Under the pieces are notes generated by a model. The model had not been told where the DNA came from, did not search any database, and worked only from the letters and a program-made list of their open reading frames with translations. Positions 6,261 through 14,632 of a DNA stretch of 44,868 nt are shown piece by piece. The DNA lies in NCBI GenBank assembly GCA_029866215.1, contig JARWZU010000034.1, forward strand, positions 1 through 44,868, written 5' to 3'. Within the stretch, counting starts at the first letter, position 1, and every line of letters begins with the position of its first letter. Made by a program: the position numbers and the translations under genes. The DNA is from Akkermansiaceae bacterium (GTDB taxonomy: Bacteria > Verrucomicrobiota > Verrucomicrobiia > Verrucomicrobiales > Akkermansiaceae).

Positions 6261-7409
6261 TTATGATCTGAGAGCTTTGGGAAGGGGCGGGCGGAGGCAG
6301 CGGATGGCGGGCGGCACGGCTCCGAGAATTCCTAATAGAATCCCGGTGACTAGCCCAGCGAGCGCCACTTGCGGTGTAACAGAAACCGTGAAGGCACCGA
6401 TGGAAAATGGAATCGTGCGACCATCGAGCAGAAATAATGCGACGGCGGAGGCGACCAATGTCCCGGCAAGGCAGGCGATTAGGCTTTCTTGGACGAGGCT
6501 GAGAAAAATCGCACCGCGCCCGAAACCAATGGCTTGAAGGGTGGCGAGTTCGCGGATGCGGGAGGCGAAGGCGGCGTAGAGCGTGTTGAATCCTCCAAAA
6601 ACCGCACCTGCCGCGATGAGGCCGGCGGTGATCCATGTCATCACGCGGAGAGGTTTAAAGAAGGAACTGAGCGCCGCGTAGTAATCGCTTTCACGCAGCG
6701 CGGTCAGCTCCAAATCGAGCCGCTGCTGGGCGAAAAGATCGGCATCGGGAAAATCTGCCGCCCTGGCCATGCGCAGGACGACACAGGAAACGGTCTGGCG
6801 CTGGGCGAGCATGTGGAGATCACCAAGGGCGGCCCAGACCTCGGACTCCATCACGGTGCCAGGCGCGGCGAATACGCCGGAGACGATCATCGGCGAGCGA
6901 TCGATGGTGACGGACGCGCCGGGTTTCAGGGAAGCCTCGGGAATGCCGAGCTTGCGCCATGCGAGCCTGCCTACCATTACCTCGCCGGAACGCGGGAACT
7001 CTCCTTCTAACAACCGCACCTCGGGATGCACGAGCAGCGCGCGCGGCGTAACTCCGCGGAACAGCCCCTGCCCTTTCCGACCCTCCTTGTCCGTCAGGTA
7101 GGACATGTAATGAATCTCCACCGAGGCGGCAGGGCGACCGAGAGTTTTGGTAACGCCTAGCACACCCGCCTCCGCAATGCCGCCGAGCAACGGGCTGACC
7201 TCGCTGCGCTGGATACTTTCCTCGCTGCCTGCGCCGAGTAGGATCACATTTTTCTCCGAACCCGATGCGGAAAGAACCTGCTTCATCCCGCCGTTGAGCG
7301 CGGTGGCAGCGATCACCAGCAATACCACCAACGCAGAGCCGCCAACCGTCTGCGCGAGGCGGGGCTTGTCGCGGAAGAGATTCCGCAGGGCGTAGGTTAG
7401 AGGGAGCAT
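6261..7409 (-). CDS. FtsX/MacB-type ABC permease (second of two)
   Basis: The 382-residue integral membrane protein begins MLPLTYALRNLFRDKPRLA. One N-terminal helix is followed by a large periplasmic MacB-like domain and three C-terminal helices containing the FtsX-type segment 'SRIRELATLQAIGFGRGAIF'. That segment is the cytoplasmic loop contacting the ATPase. The architecture fits type VII ABC exporters (MacB/LolCDE family), which use a mechanical stroke in the periplasm rather than pumping through the membrane. The gene follows the first permease after 93 bp. That gap carries a TTTAAAG tandem repeat that could fold, so expression of the last two genes may differ from the first three. Confidence 0.88.
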   Translation of the reverse strand: MLPLTYALRNLFRDKPRLAQTVGGSALVVLLVIAATALNGGMKQVLSASGSEKNVILLGAGSEESIQRSEVSPLLGGIAEAGVLGVTKTLGRPAASVEIHYMSYLTDKEGRKGQGLFRGVTPRALLVHPEVRLLEGEFPRSGEVMVGRLAWRKLGIPEASLKPGASVTIDRSPMIVSGVFAAPGTVMESEVWAALGDLHMLAQRQTVSCVVLRMARAADFPDADLFAQQRLDLELTALRESDYYAALSSFFKPLRVMTWITAGLIAAGAVFGGFNTLYAAFASRIRELATLQAIGFGRGAIFLSLVQESLIACLAGTLVASAVALFLLDGRTIPFSIGAFTVSVTPQVALAGLVTGILLGILGAVPPAIRCLRPPLPKALRS

Positions 7410-7504
7410 GAAACTTTAAATTTTAAACCCTAATTAAGAGTCGTTGTTAGATGCGCTTGGGTCTTTCTCTTCCTTGAGATTTAAAGTTTAAAGTTTAAAG
7501 TTTC
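7410..7504. repeat. Inverted and tandem AT-rich repeat between the two permease genes
   Basis: GAAACTTTAAA at 7410-7420 is mirrored by TTTAAAGTTTC at 7494-7504. The right side also contains three tandem TTTAAAG units (7480-7500). It fills the only real gap in the operon. It may form an mRNA hairpin that attenuates or protects the transcript. Confidence 0.7.
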
Positions 7505-8642
7505 AGGAACGCAGCGACTTCACGATGGGTTGGCGGATGGCAACGAGTGCGGGATGAATCGATGCGATGACCCCGAGGACGAGGGCAGCTACCGATGCGA
7601 AAATGGCGGTGGAGATTTCCGGGAGAATGGCGAGGGTGTGGCCTTCGCTACCCATGGTGAAACTCTGCCAGCGCAGGAATCCCCAAGCGAGGCCGGCACC
7701 GAAGACGCCGCCCGCGAGACCTAACAAGCCGCCTTCGCTAACGACGAGAAACATGATCGCGCGTGCCGGATATCCGAGGGTGCGGAGCACAGCATTTTCC
7801 TTCACGCGACTGCGTACCATCAGCAAAATCGCGTTAGCTACAAGCGCGACCACCGCGATTACTGCACCGAGACCAAGCCAGCGAGTGAAGCCGATTAGTT
7901 CAATGAGCTGTCCGGCAGTTTCCGCGAAGAAAGCTTTTTCAGGTTTCGTGTTTGTCGGGAGTTGGTCGGATTTGAAACGCGCGTCGATGGCGGCGGCGAC
8001 GGGCTTCAGATCGGCGGAGCGGTGAACGCGGACGTTGAACTGCGTGACCACGCCCAGCCCGGTGCGCGAGGCTTGCTGGAGAAAGGGTAGCTTCACGTAG
8101 GCAACGTTGTTATCCTGCGCAAAGGGCGAGCGGATAATTCCCGCGACATGCACGGTGATGCCCACAGCATCGAATTTATCGCCGGGTTTCAGGCCCCGTC
8201 GTTTCGCGAACTGCTCACCGAGCAGCGCACCATCGTCGCGCCGCGTCCACTCCGCATCGTCGCCCGCGATGATCTCAATCTCTGGTGCGAATTTCCGCAG
8301 CATCCCCTCCGGCACGCCGCGAAACGTGATCACATCGAGGCTAGCTCCGCAGTTATTTACAATGATCTGGATGGGGATCACCTCGCGCACACCGGGCATG
8401 CGGCGGATCTCATCCTGATAATGCTCGGGCAAGCGACTTGTCGCCGGGCAGAAGCGATTCTCTCGATATACTACGAGCGTAGTATCAGCGGCGGTCTCTT
8501 CCGTCGCCGCGCCAAGTGAACTCTGCAGCGTTTCCACCGAGGTAAAAAGAAACATGCCGGAGGCGACTCCGAGCACCGTCAGAGCTGTCCGCAGCCGGTG
8601 ACGTAGAAGTTGTTTCAGGGCGAGGGAAAGTAGGGCGGTCAT
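7503..8642 (-). CDS. FtsX/MacB-type ABC permease (first of two)
   Basis: The 379-residue protein begins [21 protein letters not shown]. It has an N-terminal helix, a periplasmic domain including '[20 protein letters not shown]', and a C-terminal three-helix FtsX core with '[20 protein letters not shown]'. The pairing with a second permease and a LolD/MacB-type ATPase predicts a heterodimeric transmembrane unit. Its ATG overlaps the ATPase stop codon (ATGA at 8639-8642), so the two are translationally coupled. The cysteines in the periplasmic domain are of interest because the operon also encodes a Cys-rich lipoprotein. Confidence 0.88.
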   Translation of the reverse strand: MTALLSLALKQLLRHRLRTALTVLGVASGMFLFTSVETLQSSLGAATEETAADTTLVVYRENRFCPATSRLPEHYQDEIRRMPGVREVIPIQIIVNNCGASLDVITFRGVPEGMLRKFAPEIEIIAGDDAEWTRRDDGALLGEQFAKRRGLKPGDKFDAVGITVHVAGIIRSPFAQDNNVAYVKLPFLQQASRTGLGVVTQFNVRVHRSADLKPVAAAIDARFKSDQLPTNTKPEKAFFAETAGQLIELIGFTRWLGLGAVIAVVALVANAILLMVRSRVKENAVLRTLGYPARAIMFLVVSEGGLLGLAGGVFGAGLAWGFLRWQSFTMGSEGHTLAILPEISTAIFASVAALVLGVIASIHPALVAIRQPIVKSLRS

Positions 8643-9328
8643 GCGCGTGCGAGGTTGGGATCTTCGGAAAGCAAAACGCCTTTCTCAAGGTGCAGCGTGC
8701 GGTGTGCAGCGGCGGCGGCGCGGGCATCATGTGTGACCATCACGATGGTTTTTCCACACTCACCAGAAAGCGATTGGAGCAGCGAAAGGATGCTGTTGGC
8801 GGACTCGCGGTCGAGGTCGCCGGTCGGTTCGTCGGCCACAAGCAGAGGCGGATCAGCGACCAGCGCACGGGCGATGGCTACCCGCTGCTCCTGCCCGCCG
8901 GAAAGCTCGGCCGGCGTGTGATGTGATCTATCCATGAGGCCGACGAGATCCAGCGCCTCCTCCACTTTTGCCCTGCGCTCGGCGCGGCTGATCGGCGTTA
9001 TAAGCAGGGGTAGTTCGACGTTTTCAAAAGCGGTTAGAACCGGGATGAGATGGTAGAGCTGGAAGATGTAGCCGACCTTTTGTGAGCGCCATTTTGTGAG
9101 CTGCTTTCTGGAGAAATCGGCGATGTTCTGGCCGTCGATCACGAGCGTGCCGGAAGACGGCGTATCGATGCCGGAAATGAGGTTGAGCAGCGTGGTTTTT
9201 CCCGAACCGGACGGCCCCATCAGCGCGAGGAACTCGCCGCGCGGGACTTCAAGGTTGAGGTTTTCCAGCGGGGTCACGACGTTTGCGCCCTTGCGGTAGG
9301 ATTTGCTAATGGATTTGCAGGAGATCAT
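8639..9328 (-). CDS. ABC exporter ATPase, LolD/MacB type
   Basis: The 229-residue ATPase carries all expected motifs: Walker A 'GPSGSGKTT', Q-loop 'IFQLYHLIP', signature '[15 protein letters not shown]', Walker B '[12 protein letters not shown]' and switch histidine 'VTHD'. The ATG at 9328 ([14 protein letters not shown]) was chosen over an upstream in-frame start inside the adaptor gene because it matches the family length and overlaps the adaptor stop as ATGA. The 'PTGDLD' form is typical of MacB/LolD/FtsE ATPases. It drives the two permeases encoded immediately downstream. Confidence 0.93.
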   Translation of the reverse strand: MISCKSISKSYRKGANVVTPLENLNLEVPRGEFLALMGPSGSGKTTLLNLISGIDTPSSGTLVIDGQNIADFSRKQLTKWRSQKVGYIFQLYHLIPVLTAFENVELPLLITPISRAERRAKVEEALDLVGLMDRSHHTPAELSGGQEQRVAIARALVADPPLLVADEPTGDLDRESANSILSLLQSLSGECGKTIVMVTHDARAAAAAHRTLHLEKGVLLSEDPNLARA

Positions 9329-10683
9329 GGCTGTTCGGTGACGCGGGGTTTGAGGCGCTGGCCTTCGCGCAGGTCTGAGGGATCGGCGATGACCCACTCG
9401 CCGGGGCGAATCCCGGAATCGACGCGGATCAGGCCTTCTGAAACTTCTGAGGAAACAACATCGCGGCGTTCAGCGCGGAGCGAATCCACATCGCAGATCC
9501 AAGCCGTGCCATCGCGGAGGGCAGTGGCAGGGACATAGACAGCGACACCCATCGCACTTGCCACAACGGATGCGGCGCGCGGGGCCTCGAGGAATTCCAC
9601 GCGGCAGAGCATTTCCGGGCGGAGCTTTTCACTGGGTGCAGCGATGCGGACTTTTGCTTGAAGAGTGTTGCGCTGAAGATCTGCTGCGCCCTCGATGCGG
9701 GTGACAATTCCTTCAAAAACCTCGTCCGGCAAAAGGTTGCAGCGGATGCGGGCAGGTTGGCCAACGCTCAATCCAGCAGCATCCGCCAGCGGCACATCGA
9801 CTCGGACTTGCAGGTGCGCGGGATCGTATAGGATCGCGATGGTGGAGCTGTCCTCCTCGTCCATGCCAACCATCTTCTTCGCGCCCGGAGCGGCTTTGAG
9901 TGAAAGGATGCGCCCGTCCGCCGGCGCGTGGATGCGCGTGCGGCGGTGTGCTAGTTCCGCTTTATCAAGATCCAGCTCCGCGCCCTTTATCTGCGCCTGG
10001 ATGGCAAGGATTTCGTAAGCGATCTGGGTCAACTCCTCCGCGATCTCGCCGATGCGCGCCTTCGCGAGATCGACCTCGGCGAGCCTGCGTCGGTGGTTAA
10101 GTCTCACGGTGAGCCGCTCGTCGCCGGTGATCGCGCCCTTCGAGAGATCGCCATATCGACCCAACTTGTCAGCGGCCTCCTCGGCGTTCGCCTCCGCCAC
10201 TTCGAGCATCGCTTTCTCCGCGTCCATTTTGCGGATCGCAATTTGCGTTCCGACGCAATGCGCGCTGAAGGAGGCTTTCATATCGGCCAGCTTCGCGGCC
10301 ATCGCGTCGCGCTCTATGCGGGTGTCTTCGTCAATCAGAGTGGCAAGCAGGTCGCCCTTTTTCACCAAGGCACCTTCAAGCACATGCACCTCGTTGACGA
10401 TGCCGTCGGTGAGCGCGGTGGCCTTGGTCGGCAGTGGATCCGGCTCCACCCAGCCGGATGCTTGGAAGAGAATTTTACCCGTGGCTTTCGTGGTCTCCGT
10501 CGCAACAATGGTTTCCTCGATGCCGACCGCCGGGACGACATCCACCGCCTTGCCTGGCAGCAGGCGGTCGCGGAAAAGCAGGGCGAAAAGCAGCGCGAAG
10601 CCGAGGAAGATTCCGAGCGGCAAGAGCCATACGCCGAGCCTGCGTTTGGCGGGTCGAGAGAATGGTGGTTGTTGAGTAGGCAT
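9325..10683 (-). CDS. HlyD/MacA-type periplasmic adaptor of the ABC exporter
   Basis: The 452-residue membrane fusion protein starts MPTQQPPFSR. It has one N-terminal helix (VWLLPLGIFLGFALLFALLF), a first biotinyl-lipoyl half ('GIVNEVHVLEGALVKKGDLLATLID'), a long alpha-helical coiled-coil hairpin (about residues 130-270), the second lipoyl half ('IHAPADGRILSLKAAPGAKK') and C-terminal beta domains. It bridges the permease complex to an outer-membrane or periplasmic partner. No TolC-like gene is in the window. It is the first gene of the operon. Its ATG lies only 7 bp from repeat copy 8, so the natural leader and promoter are absent at this position. The frame stays open upstream through the repeat, but those codons are repeat-derived. 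Confidence 0.88.
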   Translation of the reverse strand: MPTQQPPFSRPAKRRLGVWLLPLGIFLGFALLFALLFRDRLLPGKAVDVVPAVGIEETIVATETTKATGKILFQASGWVEPDPLPTKATALTDGIVNEVHVLEGALVKKGDLLATLIDEDTRIERDAMAAKLADMKASFSAHCVGTQIAIRKMDAEKAMLEVAEANAEEAADKLGRYGDLSKGAITGDERLTVRLNHRRRLAEVDLAKARIGEIAEELTQIAYEILAIQAQIKGAELDLDKAELAHRRTRIHAPADGRILSLKAAPGAKKMVGMDEEDSSTIAILYDPAHLQVRVDVPLADAAGLSVGQPARIRCNLLPDEVFEGIVTRIEGAADLQRNTLQAKVRIAAPSEKLRPEMLCRVEFLEAPRAASVVASAMGVAVYVPATALRDGTAWICDVDSLRAERRDVVSSEVSEGLIRVDSGIRPGEWVIADPSDLREGQRLKPRVTEQP

Positions 10684-10690
10684 GGTGGTT

Positions 10691-10769
10691 GCTGCTAGGA
10701 ATTTGCTTTCTGCGGGAGGCCCCTGAAAGAGCCATTGGTCCGGGCCGGAGGGCGGGGAAATGGGGGTTG
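10691..10769 (+). repeat. 79-bp dispersed repeat, copy 8 (subtype A)
   Basis: It is identical to copies 1, 2, 3 and 7. It directly abuts the start of the export operon on its left. The next 51 bp (10770-10820) match the flank of copy 5. With copy 7 it brackets the gmk fragment and the whole operon. Confidence 0.95.
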
Positions 10770-10820
10770 CGGGGGAAAAGGGGACGGAAGAAGTGTTTCG
10801 GTGCTTCGGGTAACGGTGTT
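10770..10820 (+). repeat. 51-bp repeat-associated flank, second copy
   Basis: It matches 4199-4249 at 50 of 51 positions. It contains two GTGTTTCGG-type motifs (GTGTTTCGGTGCTTCGGG, then GGTGTTTCGG spilling past its end). At copy 5 the match is cut off by copy 6. Here it continues toward the IS91 3' end, so it may belong to a larger element. Confidence 0.8.
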
Positions 10821-10984
10821 TCGGTAAGAAAAAGTCTAAGTCCACAACGGTAATCGGAGGACTCGGGAGATTTCACGGCGGTTTTCATTCGCCGCGAGCG
10901 TAGCCTTCCAAACCGCTGTGCCAAGATTTCTTTTGGCGACGGTTTTTTGGATTGGAAAACAGGCGGGACGCCCGTGCCCCTTTC
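10821..10984 (-). other. Probable 3' (origin-side) flank of the IS91-family element
   Basis: This stretch lies downstream of the transposase stop codon and holds no gene. It contains GC-rich palindromes, for example GGCGGGACGCCCGTGCC near 10961-10980 and GGCG/CGCC near 10874-10892. IS91-type elements carry their replication origin on this side, but the exact end cannot be fixed from sequence alone. Confidence 0.35.
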
Positions 10985-12493
10985 TTAGGTGGATTCGAGA
11001 ACCAGGGTGCTGCCGTCGTCGAGTTGGATTTCCTCGGGTTCCCATGTGGGCCTTTGGTCGAATCCGTCGGAATCGGGATTTGAAGGATTCCGGGGACAGT
11101 TGAACCAATCGAGATCAGGCTCTTCGTCGGGGATCCATTCCTTGATCGCCTGCCAAGGTGGTTCGATGGGCTCCATGGTGTGGATGTCGAAGGGCGGAGG
11201 CGGCGGGCGCGGGAGCGTGACGATTCCCTCCCAGAGGCCGTGGAGGCGGAGAAAAAATTCAATTTCCTCGCGGCGGATGACTTTGCGGACGGGTTTCATG
11301 GTGCCCTTGCAGCAGGTGCACTGGAGCGGGTCGCCGCCCCAAACCTGGAGGATGAGGTCGCGCCAGAGGGGGCGCATGTCGCGGGCGGATTGTTTCGGTG
11401 GTGCGGGGATGAGGAGGATCTGGGCGGGCGGCGGTTTTTCGGGCAGAGGCTCGGGTTTGGGTAGTCGGATGATACGGTCGGGGATGAGCGGGGTTTGGCC
11501 GCGGGTTTTGTTGGAGTAGGTTCCGTAGTAGCGGACCGTTTGCTGGCCTTTGGGCGGGAGGTGAAGCAGCGCTGCGGCGATGAAGTCGGGGGCTTTGAAG
11601 ATCTCGAAGTTGCGCTTGGTGGTGTGGTGTCGCTTGGACCGGTAAATGACGGTCTGGGTGCTGGCGTTCCAGGTGATTTTCTGGAGGGAAAAGGGATGGC
11701 GCAAAAGATACTCGGCGAGGCGTTTGCGGCCGGCGCTGTCGTGGGCGGCGACGGTTTTTTCGCCGCCGTCGTGGATGTGAAAGCCGGAATGTTTCCAGGA
11801 GAGCATGTCGGCGAGTTTGCCGGGGCTGATGAGCTTGGCTTCGCGCAGGGCGTGGAGGAAACGGTGACGGAAGAGTTCAATGGCAGGCGCGAGGTCTTCA
11901 GCGGGCATGCAGTGGAAGCGGCCGTCGGGGGTGAAGAGGCCGTCGGCGGCGAGGACGTGGAGGTGGGGGTGGAAGATGAGGTAGTCGCCGAAGGTGTGGA
12001 CGGCGGCGATGGCTCCGAGTTTGCCGTCGGGGAGATCGAGGCGAGTGCGGAAGGCGTCGCGGAGGGTTTCGGTGGCGGTGTGGAAGAGATGGGCTAGGAG
12101 CTGGCGGCGTTTGCGGAAGATGCCGCGTAGGACTTTGGGAATGGTGAAGACAAATTGGCGGTGCGGGACTTCGTGGCAAACGGCGGTGGCGATCCAGTCG
12201 CTGGTGGAGCGGACGCGGCGCTGGTGACAGGATGGACAAAAGTGGCGGCCCTTGCAGGTGAAGGCGAGGAGGCGTTCGTGGCCGCACTCGGGGCACTGGA
12301 GGCGGGTGAAGCCTGAGGCGAGGTCGCCACAACGGAGGAAGGATTCGACGGTGGTAGTGGCTGCGTGGTGGAGCGGGCCGAGATCGTTGCGGTGTTTGCT
12401 TTCGTAGTTGGCAAGGAATTCGTCCCAGCCGTGGTGGACGAGTTGCCAGAGTGGCGAGGCGCGGGGGCGGCGGGGCTGGTAAATGGAGGGCAC
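10985..12493 (-). CDS. IS91-family HUH transposase
   Basis: The 502-residue transposase has an N-terminal zinc-binding domain (CPEC at 67-70, CPSCH at 86-90). It has the HUH metal-binding motif 'FHPHLHVLAADG' (His residues near 175-179) and the tyrosine region 'LAEYLLRHPFSLQKI' (Tyr262). The second tyrosine found in classical IS91 (YxxxY) is His here, as in single-tyrosine members. A C-terminal CxxC pair follows ('LQCTCCKGTMKPV'). Such enzymes move by rolling-circle transfer without target duplication and can carry neighbouring DNA through one-ended events. The reading frame is intact. It lies between repeat copy 8 and the integrase module. Confidence 0.9.
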   Translation of the reverse strand: MPSIYQPRRPRASPLWQLVHHGWDEFLANYESKHRNDLGPLHHAATTTVESFLRCGDLASGFTRLQCPECGHERLLAFTCKGRHFCPSCHQRRVRSTSDWIATAVCHEVPHRQFVFTIPKVLRGIFRKRRQLLAHLFHTATETLRDAFRTRLDLPDGKLGAIAAVHTFGDYLIFHPHLHVLAADGLFTPDGRFHCMPAEDLAPAIELFRHRFLHALREAKLISPGKLADMLSWKHSGFHIHDGGEKTVAAHDSAGRKRLAEYLLRHPFSLQKITWNASTQTVIYRSKRHHTTKRNFEIFKAPDFIAAALLHLPPKGQQTVRYYGTYSNKTRGQTPLIPDRIIRLPKPEPLPEKPPPAQILLIPAPPKQSARDMRPLWRDLILQVWGGDPLQCTCCKGTMKPVRKVIRREEIEFFLRLHGLWEGIVTLPRPPPPPFDIHTMEPIEPPWQAIKEWIPDEEPDLDWFNCPRNPSNPDSDGFDQRPTWEPEEIQLDDGSTLVLEST

Positions 12494-12778
12494 AAAGAGT
12501 GTTCATAAGAACATTTTTTGTGCGGGGCAAGATTTCGGGTGATGGATCGGTTTTGTGGAAGATCAGAGTGTGTGTATTTACGATGGGAGATTCGGACCTT
12601 GAGCGAGAGCGTCCGACTGAATGGCGGAAAACGAGCGGTAACTGATGAATGAATGGCGCAGCACGTTGCGGGGCCATTCCATTTTGAGGGCGCGGGCCAG
12701 TGCGCGCTCTTCGCGGTGCATTTAAGCGTGGCGGACGAGCCGAGTGGCTGGAATACACCACCCGGCAACTCATAATGG
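12494..12778 (-). other. Non-coding 5' flank of the IS91 element
   Basis: These 285 bp separate the transposase start from the excisionase-like gene. I see no convincing open frame or RNA gene. One terminus of the IS91 element should lie here, but no clear terminal repeat is visible, as is usual for this family. Confidence 0.3.
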
Positions 12779-13048
12779 CTACGCTCGGGCGTCCACCTGA
12801 TAATGCTTCTTCAGTGCGGCCAGCACCGCCTCAAACTCAAACAGGTAGAACCGCGGAGTGATTTGGATGTAGGCGATCACTCTTTTGGCGACCCAGGTAT
12901 CGATGGATCGAGTGCTCACCGACAGGCGCTTTGCCAGTTCCTTCTTCTTGATCAGGGTTGGATGATTGAAGCCCGAGCTTCCACCTCCTTCGAGCGGTTG
13001 GCTTGTGTTGGAGGTCCGGGCGGGATGTTTGAGGATTGTGGCTTTCAT
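12779..13048 (-). CDS. Excisionase-like helix-turn-helix protein
   Basis: The 89-residue protein carries a MerR/excisionase-type winged helix-turn-helix: 'LIKKKELAKRLSVSTRSIDTWVAKRVI', then 'TPRFYLFEFEAVLAAL' as the wing and following helix. Such proteins bend att-site DNA and set the direction of integrase reactions, or act as regulators. Its ATG overlaps the integrase stop as ATGA (13045-13048), so it is translated with the integrase. The first ~25 residues are low-complexity and may not all belong to the folded part. Confidence 0.75.
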   Translation of the reverse strand: MKATILKHPARTSNTSQPLEGGGSSGFNHPTLIKKKELAKRLSVSTRSIDTWVAKRVIAYIQITPRFYLFEFEAVLAALKKHYQVDARA

Positions 13049-14394
13049 GGTTGCGCATCGTTGGCTGTGTCAACGCATGGCTCGTCCTGACGACAGGACA
13101 GGCGCTCCAATCGCTGTTTGATCGACCATTTGAGTTCCGGAGGCACCCATCCTTCAGGCGGCCGGATCGACCACCACGCCTTCGCCGCCTCGCCGTCCAC
13201 GATCTCGCGGTAGTGGCGGAAGATCATTTTCGGGGAGTTACCAGCCTCCAGAGAGGTCCGTGCTACGTCGCCGGTCTCCGCTACCCGATAGCTGATGAAC
13301 GAGTGTCTGAGGGCATTCTGACGCCATCCGCCGGGAATCTTGGCTTTCACGGCAGTATCGCTCAGAGCGCCTGAGTAGTCGGTGATGGAGATGATCTTGC
13401 CAGTCTCGCCGCGCCAGGGGGCAAGCCATGCTTTCAGGTTGTCCGATAGCGGAACGAGTCGCCGCGCTGCTGTCTTCGCTTTCTTGCCTGCGATTTCGAT
13501 GTGGCCGCGATCCCACTTGATGTCTTGCCAGTTGAGGCGACATACCTCGGCTGATCGGATGCCGGCGAATCCACCAATGGCGATGAGCGGCAGGATGCGG
13601 GCGTGGGCGGTGAGCAGGAGACTCTGCATTTCCTCCGGAGTGAAAATCTTGATCTCGGTTTCCGGCTCCTTGTACAATTCGGTTTGCTCGGCAGCCGTCT
13701 TGCGGTCGGGATGGAGGTATCCCTGTTTTTTGGCAAACACGAACAGGGTGACGATGTTGCGGCGGATTCCGTTTTTGCTAACAGGGCCGAGCTTCTTGAG
13801 TCCATCGAGAAACCGGTTGATGTCGGCCACCGTGACGTCTGCGATATTCCCGGCCACCGCCTCCGTGAACCGCTTCAGGCTGGCGGTCGCGTTCCGGACA
13901 TAGATGTCGCTTACGCCTTTGCGCTTGAGCGACACGGAGAACTCAGCGGCGGCTTGGACATTGCTGCGAGAGGGGAACAGGTCAGCACGGTTTGCCGCGT
14001 AGAAGCGGACGGCATCCGAAAGCGGGACGTTGCCGGCAGTGCGCCGGGCGCTCGCCCATTCCTCGATGGCCGCCGCCAGCGTCACTCCGAATTCCGTGGC
14101 GGTGCGCTCGCAGTGGCGAAGGATGTCGAGGTCCCGGCGGGTCGCCTCGCAGGTATCGGTGAAACCATTGATGAGCCGAACGGTCACCTGCTGGGCGATC
14201 ATCCTGGCCTCGTCCATGCAGGATAAGCAGCGGGTCCGTCGGCTGCCGCCCTCCTTCCATGCGAGGGTGAACTGCTCGTATCCATCCTTTCGGTTGATCG
14301 TGTAGATCCGGACCTTGGTCGGACCTGTTCCAATTTCCACGATTGCACTGCGGCGTTTGCGTTTCTGGGTCATCGAACCCGGCTTCCGCGTCAA
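13045..14394 (-). CDS. Tyrosine recombinase/integrase beside tRNA-Ser
   Basis: The 449-residue protein has a SAM-like core-binding domain ('LSDAVRFYAANRADLF' through 'DINRFLDGLKKLG') and a C-terminal catalytic domain. The first catalytic Arg is in 'GGFAGIRSAEVCRL', the Lys in 'EIAGKKAKTAARR', the His-x-x-Arg-like box in 'NALRHSFISYRV' and the nucleophilic Tyr in 'FRHYREIV'. The usual second His before the Tyr ('LGH') appears as Asn ('EAGNSPKM'), a tolerated variation. A start at ATG 14373 is also possible. The gene ends about 275 bp from tRNA-Ser, with a duplicated tRNA 3' segment between them. This is the arrangement of a genomic island or of a prophage integrase. Confidence 0.88.
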   Translation of the reverse strand: MTRKPGSMTQKRKRRSAIVEIGTGPTKVRIYTINRKDGYEQFTLAWKEGGSRRTRCLSCMDEARMIAQQVTVRLINGFTDTCEATRRDLDILRHCERTATEFGVTLAAAIEEWASARRTAGNVPLSDAVRFYAANRADLFPSRSNVQAAAEFSVSLKRKGVSDIYVRNATASLKRFTEAVAGNIADVTVADINRFLDGLKKLGPVSKNGIRRNIVTLFVFAKKQGYLHPDRKTAAEQTELYKEPETEIKIFTPEEMQSLLLTAHARILPLIAIGGFAGIRSAEVCRLNWQDIKWDRGHIEIAGKKAKTAARRLVPLSDNLKAWLAPWRGETGKIISITDYSGALSDTAVKAKIPGGWRQNALRHSFISYRVAETGDVARTSLEAGNSPKMIFRHYREIVDGEAAKAWWSIRPPEGWVPPELKWSIKQRLERLSCRQDEPCVDTANDAQP

Positions 14395-14489
14395 CTTGTG
14401 TGGAATTGTATGTGGAAAACCTGTCGCGGTTTCCGTTGATGGCTCGCAATCCTTTGATTGATAAGGCTTTGCGGGGATCGTGCTAGACG

Positions 14490-14509
14490 ATGGCGGAGGG
14501 GGTGGGATT
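14490..14509 (+). repeat. Probable att scar: duplicated tRNA-Ser 3' end (copy)
   Basis: The 20 bases ATGGCGGAGGGGGTGGGATT repeat exactly at 14668-14687, which is the 3' end of the tRNA-Ser gene read from the other strand. Tyrosine integrases commonly use tRNA 3' ends as attachment sites and leave such duplicates. It lies 95 bp outside the integrase start. Confidence 0.75.
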
Positions 14510-14632
14510 GACTTCGCTTCGCTCCGTCCAAGCGTTTTGGCTTTGCCTCGTGATAACTGCTCGCGACCGCTCGCTCTGCGTTCAAACCCGACTCGCTAGC
14601 GCTCGGCAGTGTTCTCGGCCCACCCCAGAAAC

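Noticed and set aside
3-10769. The 79-bp repeats as integron attC sites
   Set aside because: The array of same-orientation repeats around genes is suggestive, but the edges do not match the RYYYAAC and GTTRRRY core sites, the copies lack the strong imperfect palindrome of attC, and the nearby integrase has no visible IntI-specific insertion and sits at a tRNA.
10684-10845. Longer start for the HlyD-type adaptor gene
   Set aside because: The upstream in-frame codons are encoded by the 79-bp repeat and its flank and give no plausible signal or domain; MPTQQ at 10683 starts right before the membrane helix.
11296-12773. Alternate-frame open frames within and upstream of the IS91 transposase
   Set aside because: Pro/Arg-rich shadows of GC-rich coding sequence; only the 10985-12493 frame carries zinc, HUH and tyrosine motifs.
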